A stretch of 6,723 nt of DNA from positions 1 through 6,723 of the forward strand of contig CATMNW010000147.1 of assembly GCA_950071875.1 (NCBI GenBank), read 5' to 3'. Under the pieces are notes generated by a model. The model had not been told where the DNA came from, searched no databases, and saw nothing but the letters and a program-made list of their open reading frames with translations. The stretch's first letter is position 1. Each line of letters opens with the position of its first letter. Source of the stretch: an uncultured Erythrobacteraceae bacterium (lineage in GTDB: Bacteria; Pseudomonadota; Alphaproteobacteria; Sphingomonadales; Sphingomonadaceae). The position numbers and the translations under genes were made by a program. Positions 1 to 5,766 of the stretch are shown here, piece after piece.

Positions 1-52
1 TGGGCCTGAAACGGCATGGATGTCAAACCGGCGGGTTGCGGCATCGGCCCAA

Positions 53-77
53 GGAACCTAACCCCCATCGGGACGTT
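53..77 (+). promoter_or_regulatory. EcfG-type (general stress sigma) promoter of phyR
   Basis: A GGAAC box at 53-57 is followed, after exactly 16 bases, by CGTT at 74-77. This matches the known EcfG consensus (GGAAC, 16-17 bases, CGTT). Transcription would be expected to begin around 83-86, giving a leader of about 25 bases that contains the strong SD AAGGAAGGGG (93-102) in front of the phyR ATG. It implies that phyR belongs to the regulon it switches on. Confidence 0.88.
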
Positions 78-107
78 AGAAGCGCGCACCTTAAGGAAGG
101 GGTCTAA

Positions 108-902
108 ATGTCGCTTGGTGATCAAATTGCTCGTAACCTGCCGTACCTGCGCCGCTATGCGCGCGCACTGACCGGTTCGCAGGCCACGGGAGACGCATTC
201 GTACGTGCCACGCTGGAAGCCGCACTGGCCGACAGCGAACTCAAGGAATCGCTCGAAGGTGGGCGCGTCCCGCTCTACCGCGCCTTCAACAAGGTGTGGG
301 GCAGCGCCTATATGGAAACGCCCGACAGCGGCTCCGATTTCAGCGGCCACGAAGAAGCGGCCAGCGGGCGACTTAAGGCGATTACGCCGATGAACCGCCA
401 GGCGCTGTTGCTTACCACTCTGGAGGATTTCTCCACCGATCAGGCGGCGGAGATCATGGAAGTCTCCGAAGAGGATATTGAGAAGCTGGTTCAGGAGGCG
501 GTCGAGGAAATCGATCGCGAGACCTCGACCGAAGTGCTCATCATCGAAGACGAGCCGCTGATTTCGATGCAGCTCGAAGATCTGGTTACCTCGCTCGGCC
601 ATCAAATCTGCGGGACTGCCGCCACGCGGACGCAGGCGCAGGAAGTGGTCGCGGAAAAGACCCCCGGCCTCGTCCTCGCCGACATCCAGCTTGCCGACGG
701 GTCGTCCGGCCTCGACGCGGTGGACGACATCCTGGCGATCGGCAGCGTTCCGGTCATCTTCATCACCGCCTATCCCGAACGCCTTCTCACCGGTGACCGG
801 CCTGAACCGACCTATCTCGTCACCAAGCCGTTCCAGGAACAGACGGTCCGCGCGGCGATCAGCCAGGCGCTGTTCTTCGGATCGAGCCGCCCGCTCGGCT
901 GA
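108..902 (+). CDS. phyR: PhyR: response regulator with sigma-like domain, anti-anti-sigma factor of the general stress response
   Basis: This is the central switch of the alphaproteobacterial general stress response. When phosphorylated it binds the anti-sigma factor NepR through its N-terminal sigma-like domain and so releases EcfG. The 264-residue protein has the normal PhyR length and order. Residues about 1-135 form an EcfG-like domain (sigma2-like, then sigma4-like) that mimics the sigma factor and is not expected to bind promoters. Residues about 141-258 form a receiver domain. Receiver residues seen are the acidic pair E147/D148, the phospho-acceptor D192 in the LADIQL strand, T220 and K240. 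The FITAYPER segment (218-225) is the divergent beta4 signature of the FATGUY class to which PhyR receivers belong. The ATG at 108 has the strong SD AAGGAAGGGG (93-102) five bases upstream, which fixes the start. An EcfG-type promoter lies just upstream, and the gene ends before a strong bidirectional terminator. The protein is cytoplasmic, with no signal peptide. Confidence 0.96.
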   Translation: MSLGDQIARNLPYLRRYARALTGSQATGDAFVRATLEAALADSELKESLEGGRVPLYRAFNKVWGSAYMETPDSGSDFSGHEEAASGRLKAITPMNRQALLLTTLEDFSTDQAAEIMEVSEEDIEKLVQEAVEEIDRETSTEVLIIEDEPLISMQLEDLVTSLGHQICGTAATRTQAQEVVAEKTPGLVLADIQLADGSSGLDAVDDILAIGSVPVIFITAYPERLLTGDRPEPTYLVTKPFQEQTVRAAISQALFFGSSRPLG

Positions 903-923
903 TCCACGAGTTCATCGGACAAC

Positions 924-955
924 AAAAAGCCCGGGCTTCGCAGCCCGGGCTTTTT
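924..955. terminator. Bidirectional intrinsic terminator between phyR and the histidine kinase
   Basis: A perfect 14-bp inverted repeat (924-937 with 942-955) closes a TCGC tetraloop. The stem core is GCCCGGGCT, flanked by five A on the left and five T on the right, so each strand sees a GC-rich hairpin followed by a U-tract. It lies 22 bases after the phyR stop and about 50 bases beyond the stop of the convergent kinase gene, so it can serve both. Confidence 0.93.
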
Positions 956-1007
956 CGTATGCGCCTTATCCTACGCGCTTGCCATCGCGGCGCCAACAGC
1001 GCGTCGG

Positions 1008-2609
1008 TCAGTGCCCCCTTCCACCGGGGCCCTTGCTGCGCAGTTCGAATTCGCTCGGCTTGCGGATGGGCACCAGCAGGGTGCAGCGCACGCCGTCGGG
1101 ACTGAACTCCAATTCGACGGGGTGGCGCAGTTCGTGCGCTACGATCTTTTCGATCAGGTCCGTACCGAAACCGCGACGCTGGGGTTTGACGACCTGCGGC
1201 CCGCCGCTCTCCACCCATTCGATCCTTGCGAGCACGTCCGAGACCTTGCTCCAGTGCACGGTCACGACGCCCCCGGCGACACTGAGTGAACCGTATTTCG
1301 CGGCATTGGTCGCCAGCTCGTGAATAGCGAGGCCAAGGGACAGGGCATCGTTCGGTGCAAGCTCGGTGTGCGGGCCGACCAGATCAAGTGTGTGATCGTC
1401 GCCGCGCGTATAGGGAGCCAGTTCGACTTCGACCACAGACTGGATCGGCGTGGTGCCCCAATCGGATTGCGTGAGAAGATCGTGCGTTGCTGACAGCGCC
1501 CTGATACGTCCATCGATACCTTCCGCGAACTCGTCGAGGTCGCTTGCCCGCCGGCGGGTCAGCGAAACGATCGAGAGGACGTTGGCCAGCGTGTTCTTGA
1601 CGCGGTGGTTAAGCTCGCGCGTCAGCGAATTGCGTATCGAGTTCTGTTCTTCGAACCAGTCGATCGCACGCCTGTCTTCCATCGTCTGCTGGGTGAGAAG
1701 GCGCGATACCAGCATCAGCAGGCTCGCGACGGCGAGACCGAAGAGCAGGGTAATCATCGACATTGCCGACAGCCCTCCCTCCCGGGCCGATTGCACTTCG
1801 AGCACCATGGGCCGGTTGGCGAGCGAGAGCTGGCGCGAGGTTACCGAGCGCCCATCCACCCATGCATCGCTTTTGGAAAGTACGACCGGTTCGTCGCCGC
1901 CACTGTCGATGAGCCGCGACCCCACGACATCGTAGCTGACAAGTTCGGCTGCGGAATCGAGGAACTGCTCCGCATTGAACGGGCTGTAGATAAAGCCCTT
2001 CAGATCGCGAGAATTGCTTCGCCCTTCATAGACAGGCATATAAATAAGGAAGCCCAGCGCATCGATATCGCCTTCCTGGACAAGGACGATCGGCCCGCTT
2101 GCGGTTGGGCGGTCATTGGCCGCTGCAAAATCCATCGCTTCGCGGCGGGTGCTCTCCGAATACATATCGAACCCGAGAGCCCGCCGGTTACGGACCGTGT
2201 CCGGTTGAAGATAGAGTATCGGCGTCATGAGGTTGCGCGGCTGTTCTTCCAGCGATGGCCGCACCCGCTGTTCTGCCATCCGGCTGACGCCCAGCCGCTC
2301 CTCGAAATTCGCGAGCTCCTGACGGGTAATCACGGGTGCCCAGCCTATGCCTTCACCTCCGCGATAATTCGCATCGAGCCGCAGCTCAGAAACAAATCTG
2401 CGAAACAGTTCGGGAGTGACTTCGTCCTGCGTGGCAAGCAGCGCTGCGCCGGCCCTCAGATAAGCTGCAGATGTGTAGGAGCGACGCTCGATGGCCGAAC
2501 TCAACGCCTGCGCCTTACGGGCGACATCGGCGGCGTCCCGTTGTTTCTCTCCACGCTCGATGGAGAAGACGCTTAGCACCGTGATCGCCGTGACCAGCAG
2601 GAAGATCAT
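1008..2609 (-). CDS. CHASE-domain membrane sensor histidine kinase, HWE/HisKA_2 type (GSR partner of PhyR)
   Basis: This is a membrane sensor histidine kinase, in the place where sphingomonads carry the kinase that controls PhyR (PhyP/PhyK-like). Numbering is from the ATG at 2609 (533 residues). Residues 2-16 are hydrophobic (TM1). A periplasmic CHASE-type sensor spans about 55-240, with the segment around GEGIGWAPVI near 85-94. Residues about 283-302 form TM2, followed by the cytoplasmic kinase. The dimerisation helix carries phospho-acceptor H335 (RELNHRVKNTLA). The ATPase domain has H430/E431 and N435 in the N-box, W465-V466-E467 (the WxE of HWE kinases) and a GFGT loop at 480-483. All catalytic residues look intact, so it could phosphorylate PhyR, although related kinases can act mainly as phosphatases. 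The start is doubtful: this ATG lies inside the membrane segment and has no SD. Coding sequence continues upstream to a CTG at 2684 with an SD (25 further residues). The CHASE ligand is unknown. The gene converges on phyR and diverges from nepR-ecfG. Confidence 0.92.
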   Translation of the reverse strand: MIFLLVTAITVLSVFSIERGEKQRDAADVARKAQALSSAIERRSYTSAAYLRAGAALLATQDEVTPELFRRFVSELRLDANYRGGEGIGWAPVITRQELANFEERLGVSRMAEQRVRPSLEEQPRNLMTPILYLQPDTVRNRRALGFDMYSESTRREAMDFAAANDRPTASGPIVLVQEGDIDALGFLIYMPVYEGRSNSRDLKGFIYSPFNAEQFLDSAAELVSYDVVGSRLIDSGGDEPVVLSKSDAWVDGRSVTSRQLSLANRPMVLEVQSAREGGLSAMSMITLLFGLAVASLLMLVSRLLTQQTMEDRRAIDWFEEQNSIRNSLTRELNHRVKNTLANVLSIVSLTRRRASDLDEFAEGIDGRIRALSATHDLLTQSDWGTTPIQSVVEVELAPYTRGDDHTLDLVGPHTELAPNDALSLGLAIHELATNAAKYGSLSVAGGVVTVHWSKVSDVLARIEWVESGGPQVVKPQRRGFGTDLIEKIVAHELRHPVELEFSPDGVRCTLLVPIRKPSEFELRSKGPGGRGH

Positions 2610-2681
2610 TACCGGGATCGCACGCGGGTAATCGATCAGCCAACGCCTTCGGCGGCCCTTGCGTTGGAGTTCTTCGGTAAC

Positions 2682-2697
2682 CAGCTGTCTTGCCCCT
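2682..2697 (-). promoter_or_regulatory. Candidate SD (AGGGG) plus CTG start for the histidine kinase
   Basis: On the minus strand AGGGG (2697-2693) sits eight bases before CTG (2684-2682), in frame with and exactly 25 codons upstream of the ATG at 2609. The intervening codons have no stop and encode a basic stretch plus the start of the membrane segment (RKGRRRRWLIDYPRAIPV), as expected for the cytoplasmic N-terminus. The in-frame TAA at 2705-2703 limits how far upstream the gene can begin. No ATG, GTG or TTG lies in frame between that stop and 2609. Confidence 0.5.
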
Positions 2698-2759
2698 GTG
2701 GATTAATCCGGCTTTACTATATGCCGCGCTAGGCAATTTGTTCCGAACGAACGATGGCG

Positions 2760-2784
2760 GGAACCCATCGCGTTTTTGCGCGTT
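2760..2784 (+). promoter_or_regulatory. EcfG-type (general stress sigma) promoter of nepR-ecfG
   Basis: GGAAC at 2760-2764 and CGTT at 2781-2784 are separated by exactly 16 bases, the same geometry as the phyR promoter. The transcript would start near 2790-2793, leaving a leader of about 75 bases before the nepR ATG. This predicts autoregulation of the anti-sigma/sigma pair by EcfG. Confidence 0.88.
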
Positions 2785-2809
2785 GTGCGAAGCACATCGG
2801 GATCGAACC

Positions 2810-2869
2810 ATGTTTCTGCGCTACAGTGCAGGGATGCGGCAATTGAGGGCAATACCTTTTTCGTCATGA
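2810..2869 (+). CDS. Possible 19-codon leader peptide overlapping the nepR start
   Basis: An ATG at 2810 opens a short frame (MFLRYSAGMRQLRAIPFSS) that ends in TGA at 2867-2869, overlapping the nepR ATG as ATGA. A weak SD (GGGA, 2799-2802) stands seven bases before this ATG, and the frame lies wholly downstream of the start site predicted from the EcfG promoter. nepR itself has no close SD, so this frame could couple ribosomes into nepR. No homologue is recognised, and a chance ORF of this length is quite possible. Confidence 0.3.
   Translation: MFLRYSAGMRQLRAIPFSS
2816..2831 (+). other. Small hairpin in the nepR leader
   Basis: CTGCGC (2816-2821) pairs with GTGCAG (2826-2831) across a TACA loop, making six pairs including one G-U wobble. 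It lies in the untranslated leader, inside the candidate leader-peptide frame. It is small and has no T-tract, so it is not a terminator. Any regulatory role is speculative. Confidence 0.25.
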
Positions 2870-3057
2870 CATCAGACAAACATACCAAAGCGCCGCGCAA
2901 GACCGTCGGCGGTGAACCTGCGCATCCGGGCGCTGCTGACAAGTCGCAAGATCCGGACTGGGCGAACGGACTGAGGCGCCTTTACGATTCCGTCGTCGAG
3001 GAACCATTGCCCGACAGTTTCCAGGATCTTCTCGACCAGCTGGATTCCAAAGCCTGA
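2866..3057 (+). CDS. nepR: NepR: anti-sigma factor of EcfG
   Basis: This is a small cytoplasmic anti-sigma factor that holds EcfG inactive until phosphorylated PhyR takes it away. The 63-residue product has the usual NepR plan. An unstructured, charged N-terminus (1-30) precedes the conserved core at about 36-60, with the diagnostic LRRLYDSVVEEPLPDSF (36-52) and the following DLLDQL. In known structures this core forms the two helices that clamp the sigma or sigma-like domain. The ATG at 2866 is preferred. An in-frame TTG at 2776 lies within the promoter and upstream of the predicted transcript start, as does a GTG at 2785. No good SD is close to the ATG (GAGGG at 2845-2849 is 16 bases away), so coupling to the overlapping upstream frame at 2810-2869 is possible. 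The stop overlaps the ecfG start by one base (TGATG), consistent with a matched supply of sigma factor and inhibitor. Confidence 0.93.
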   Translation: MTSDKHTKAPRKTVGGEPAHPGAADKSQDPDWANGLRRLYDSVVEEPLPDSFQDLLDQLDSKA

Positions 3058-3662
3058 TGGCCACGGAGAAACGGACGGCCTCCGAAAAGGCCGATTTCAA
3101 GCGCGAACTGACCGATGTCGTTCCCCATTTGCGTGCATTTGCCCGCGGGTTGTGCGGCCGTGCCGATATGGCCGACGATCTGGTACAGGAAACTCTGCTC
3201 AAGGCCTGGGCCGCGCAGGAACGGTTCCAGCCCGGTACGAGCATGCGAGCGTGGACATTCGTGATCCTGCGCAATGCCTACCTTACCGACATGCGGCGCA
3301 ACCGCTTTCGCGGCGAGTATGACGAAACGGTTGCCGAGCGTGTTCTTACGGCACCCGCCGGACAGGAAGAGCCGATCCATCTTTCGGACATGCACCGTGC
3401 ACTGCTGACCCTGCCGCCGGAACGGCGCGAAGCGCTGCTGCTGGTAGGTGCGGGCGGATTTTCCTACGAAGAAGCAGCGACTATCTGCGACTGCGCGGTG
3501 GGCACGATCAAGAGCCGCGTCGGCCGCGCACGTGCAGCGCTCAACACCATGTTGGCCGATGGCAGCATACCCAAGCGCTCGATCGGCGACGACGCTGCGC
3601 ATCGCGCCATTCTCGAAGAACTGGACGATGTCGCAAGTGGCCAGGGTGCGAGGCGGAATTAA
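3057..3662 (+). CDS. ecfG: EcfG: ECF-family general stress response sigma factor
   Basis: This alternative sigma factor directs RNA polymerase to GGAAC/CGTT promoters of the general stress regulon. The 201-residue protein contains only the two ECF domains. Sigma2 lies at about 17-85, with the region 2.1-2.2 helix DLVQETLLKAW (41-51) and the region 2.3-2.4 stretch SMRAWTFVILRNAYLTDMRR (62-81). Sigma4 lies at about 110-165, with LPPERREALLL (119-129), FSYEEAA (135-141) and the recognition helix GTIKSRVGRARAAL (149-162). There is no extra C-terminal domain, which fits the EcfG (ECF15) group. The ATG overlaps the nepR TGA by one base and lacks its own SD, so translation is probably coupled. PhyR N-terminal residues resemble this protein, in keeping with sigma mimicry. 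The gene should be autoregulated through the promoter at 2760-2784. Confidence 0.95.
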   Translation: MATEKRTASEKADFKRELTDVVPHLRAFARGLCGRADMADDLVQETLLKAWAAQERFQPGTSMRAWTFVILRNAYLTDMRRNRFRGEYDETVAERVLTAPAGQEEPIHLSDMHRALLTLPPERREALLLVGAGGFSYEEAATICDCAVGTIKSRVGRARAALNTMLADGSIPKRSIGDDAAHRAILEELDDVASGQGARRN

Positions 3663-3721
3663 GGGCTGCTTCGCGCACGAGCCGCTTGTCATGATTCATG
3701 TGGATTGGCAGATAAGCGGTG

Positions 3722-4900
3722 ATGAGCAACGCCGACCCTTCACAGGAAACGGAAGCGCCGGCCAATCTTAGCCGGTCGCGCAGGCTTGCCTTCGCGGAAC
3801 AGGAACTGCGCCTGATTTCATCGCTGGTGCTGTTGATCGGACTGGGGCTGTTCTTCGCCCTGCCATTCGTCCTGTCGATCGGTGCGGTGGTGTTCCTACC
3901 GGTTGTTACAGCGCTGGTCCTGACGGTGATCCTTTCTCCACTGGCCGACAAGCTCAATGGCTGGGGCCTGCCCAACGCACTGGCATCGCTAACCGCGCTG
4001 CTCTTCTTTTTCGCCATCCTGCTGCTGGCCCTGGCGTTGATCCTGCAACCCGCCGTGGCGCTGTTCGACGATGTGCCCGCGATGGCCAACCGGGTCATGG
4101 CGCGTTTCGGCGAATTGCGAGAACAGTTTGCCTGGATCGCCACGATCAATGCGCAACTTGCGGCGCTCATGAATAGCGACGGCACGCGCGAAGTGGTGCT
4201 TGCTGCGCCGAGCCTGCTCGAACAAGTAGCCTTTGCCACGCCGAGCCTCGTGCTCGAAACGGTCCTGACATTGCTGATGGCCTATTTCATGATCGAGGCG
4301 CGCGTACGCCTTCGCCAGCGCCTGCTGTTCGGGCGCGCCAGCTTCGGCACCAGCATCAAGGCTGCACGCGTGATTCGCGAAGTGCAGGACAGGGTCGCTG
4401 CTTATATCCTCACGGTCGGGTGGATAAACGCGCTGGTCGGCGTGGTTGTTGCGCTGGGCGCCTGGGCGCTCGGGGTCGATGCGCCGATCATGTGGGGCGG
4501 TCTGGCAGCCATGCTCAATTTCCTGCCCTATGTCGGCCCCATCGTGATGATCGCCCTGCTCGGCCTGTTCGGCATCGGCACTGCAGACACAGTAGTGCTC
4601 GGACTGGTTCCGGCAATTGCCTATCTTGCATTGCACACGGTTGAAGCGAACTTGATTACACCTTCGGTACTTGGTGCCCGTTTTACCATGAACCCGGTGA
4701 TGATCCTGATCGCGCTTTCCTATTTCACCTGGATATGGGGCGTTTTCGGCGCGCTGCTTTCGGTACCGATCCTGTTGATGCTGACTGCGCTGTTCGATCA
4801 TATCGGCAGGGCCAACCTGGTTGGTTTCATCTTCGGCGAACCCCTGTTCGCAAGCGGAATATTCGAGGACGAGGCTGCGCCGCAGCCTCCCTCGACCTAG
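3722..4900 (+). CDS. AI-2E family transporter (multi-pass membrane protein)
   Basis: This is an integral inner-membrane protein of the AI-2E/PerM/TqsA-like family. Named members export or influence the signal AI-2 or exchange ions, but most are uncharacterised, so the substrate here is unknown. The 392 residues match the family length. Numbering from the ATG, hydrophobic segments lie near 32-51, 53-72, 89-111, 171-191, 225-253, 257-287, 289-306 and 322-358. Amphipathic sequence at about 112-170 forms the usual large middle region. Family signatures are LNFLPYVGPIV (266-276) and the C-terminal block starting VEANLITPSVLGARF (308-322). An in-frame GTG at 3719 directly precedes this ATG. The ATG is chosen as the commoner codon, but neither has a strong SD (AAGCGG at 3714-3719 is too close). 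The gene begins 59 bases after ecfG without a terminator, so it may be read through from the stress promoter. Expression under stress is inference only. Confidence 0.9.
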   Translation: MSNADPSQETEAPANLSRSRRLAFAEQELRLISSLVLLIGLGLFFALPFVLSIGAVVFLPVVTALVLTVILSPLADKLNGWGLPNALASLTALLFFFAILLLALALILQPAVALFDDVPAMANRVMARFGELREQFAWIATINAQLAALMNSDGTREVVLAAPSLLEQVAFATPSLVLETVLTLLMAYFMIEARVRLRQRLLFGRASFGTSIKAARVIREVQDRVAAYILTVGWINALVGVVVALGAWALGVDAPIMWGGLAAMLNFLPYVGPIVMIALLGLFGIGTADTVVLGLVPAIAYLALHTVEANLITPSVLGARFTMNPVMILIALSYFTWIWGVFGALLSVPILLMLTALFDHIGRANLVGFIFGEPLFASGIFEDEAAPQPPST

Positions 4901-4918
4901 TCGGGCCCCCTTCGCATG

Positions 4919-4956
4919 AAAAAGCCCGCCACCCCGTTCACGGATGGCGGGCCTTT
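4919..4956 (-). terminator. Intrinsic terminator of sodB (possibly bidirectional)
   Basis: GCCCGCCA (4924-4931) pairs with TGGCGGGC (4945-4952), and a second short stem CCG/CGG (4934-4936 with 4941-4943) closes a TTCA loop. Read on the minus strand, the hairpin is followed by five T (4923-4919), ideal for stopping sodB transcripts. On the plus strand the tail is only CCTTTC, so termination of the AI-2E gene there is weaker but plausible. Confidence 0.8.
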
Positions 4957-4977
4957 CAGGCTTGGTCAGCGCAGACC

Positions 4978-5589
4978 TTAGCCGGGATATTCCCAGGTCG
5001 TGCCACGCGCGAGATTTTCGCTCGCGAAGCTCCAGTTGAGCTTGCCGTTCACGGCCTTGAGATATTCTGGGCGCGCGTTCTGGTGGTCGAGATAGTAGGC
5101 ATGTTCCCACAGGTCGATCACCAGCAGCGGGGTCACACCGTCCTGGTCGGCAAGCGTATCGCCATCATGCGTTTCTTCGATCGTCAGGCCGCCATCCTTC
5201 ACAGCCAGCCAGACCCAGCCGCTGGCGAAGTGGCCTGCACCACGCTCTGCCAGTTTTTCCTTCAGGCCGTCCACCGAACCGAAGGTGCTGTCGATCATGC
5301 TCTTCAGTTCATCGGAAGCAGAAGTTTCCTCGGCAGCCATGGAGTGCCAGTAAAAGCCGTGGTTCCAGCTCTGCGCCGAGTTGTTGAACAGGCCCTGGTC
5401 GCTGTTGCGGGCCGAAGCGATGACCGCCTCAAGGCTCTTGTCCGCAAGGTCGCCGCCTTCGATGGCAGCGTTCGTCTTGTCGATGTACGCCTTGTGGTGC
5501 TTGCCGTGGTGATACGAAAGCGTCTTTGCCGAGACCGCAGGTTCAAGCGCAGTGTCGTCGTAAGGAAGGTCGATCAGCTCAAAAGCCAT
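4978..5589 (-). CDS. sodB: Superoxide dismutase, Fe type (Fe/Mn family)
   Basis: It converts superoxide to oxygen and hydrogen peroxide in the cytoplasm. The product is 203 residues, normal for the family, and begins MAFELIDLPY like other SodB proteins. The N-terminal helical domain holds metal ligands H27 (in YHHGKHH) and H77 (in WNHGFYW). The C-terminal alpha/beta domain holds D159 and H163 (in DLWEHAYYLDH). Q73, in NNSAQSWNH, occupies the position of the active-site glutamine typical of iron enzymes. Manganese enzymes place it later in the chain, so iron is the likely metal, although cambialistic use cannot be excluded. The reading frame is open far upstream, but the ATG at 5589 is preceded six bases away by the SD AGGGGA (5601-5596) and matches the family N-terminus. 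There is no signal peptide. It converges on the AI-2E gene and diverges from glmM. I find no GGAAC/CGTT promoter upstream, so direct EcfG control is not supported. Confidence 0.96.
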   Translation of the reverse strand: MAFELIDLPYDDTALEPAVSAKTLSYHHGKHHKAYIDKTNAAIEGGDLADKSLEAVIASARNSDQGLFNNSAQSWNHGFYWHSMAAEETSASDELKSMIDSTFGSVDGLKEKLAERGAGHFASGWVWLAVKDGGLTIEETHDGDTLADQDGVTPLLVIDLWEHAYYLDHQNARPEYLKAVNGKLNWSFASENLARGTTWEYPG

Positions 5590-5766
5590 GAAAAATCCCC
5601 TGTAAGGTTGGTGTGAAAGGTATCTCGTGTTTGCATCCCTAACGCGCCGAAGCCCGCGAGGTTGCACATAGAGGCGATAAACGGCGCGAAAAGGGGGGCG
5701 AGTGGTCTTTTCTTCGCGCGCCATCCGCGCCATGGGGGTCGCAGGCAACCAGGAGATGCCCCTTAC
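5590..5766. other. Divergent intergenic region between sodB and glmM
   Basis: These 177 bases must hold the promoters of both flanking genes. Only the two SDs are clear: AGGGGA for sodB (5596-5601, minus strand) and AGGAG for glmM (5751-5755). TTGCAC at 5662-5667 could be a -35 element, but no convincing -10 is spaced correctly on either strand. No GGAAC/CGTT pair and no strong inverted repeat were seen. Confidence 0.5.

Noticed and set aside
1..51. Start of a divergent gene (minus-strand ATG at 44) or a terminator stem (TGGGCC 1-6 with GGCCCA 46-51)
   Set aside because: Only 14 codons are visible, with no SD and no recognisable residues. The inverted repeat is short, has a 39-base gap and no T-tract. 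The window edge prevents a call.
1605..2576. Plus-strand open frame of 323 codons opposite the histidine kinase
   Set aside because: It lies wholly antisense to a gene with clear kinase motifs. Its composition (many R, H and P) is typical of a reverse-frame shadow.
2719..2744. Divergent EcfG promoter for the histidine kinase, from GGAAC on the minus strand at 2744-2740
   Set aside because: At 16-18 bases downstream the minus strand reads CATA, ATAT or ATAG, not CGTT. Only the -35 half is present, so there is no support for a functional EcfG promoter.
2776..2865. N-terminal extension of NepR from the TTG at 2776 (30 extra residues)
   Set aside because: It starts inside the EcfG promoter, upstream of the expected transcript start. 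The extra residues do not resemble NepR, and the ATG at 2866 gives the normal family length.
3000..3020. GGAAC inside nepR as a further EcfG promoter for ecfG alone
   Set aside because: No CGTT occurs 16-17 bases downstream. The same holds for the other GGAAC words I checked inside phyR, ecfG and the AI-2E gene.
3989..5110. Minus-strand open frame of 373 codons opposite the AI-2E gene
   Set aside because: It is antisense to a convincing membrane protein, rich in Q, H, R and E in shadow fashion, and it crosses the sodB terminator and 3' end.
4735..5616. Plus-strand open frame of 293 codons across the AI-2E end and sodB
   Set aside because: It is a shadow antisense to sodB, crosses the terminator hairpin and shows no recognisable protein features. 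High GC makes long antisense frames common here.
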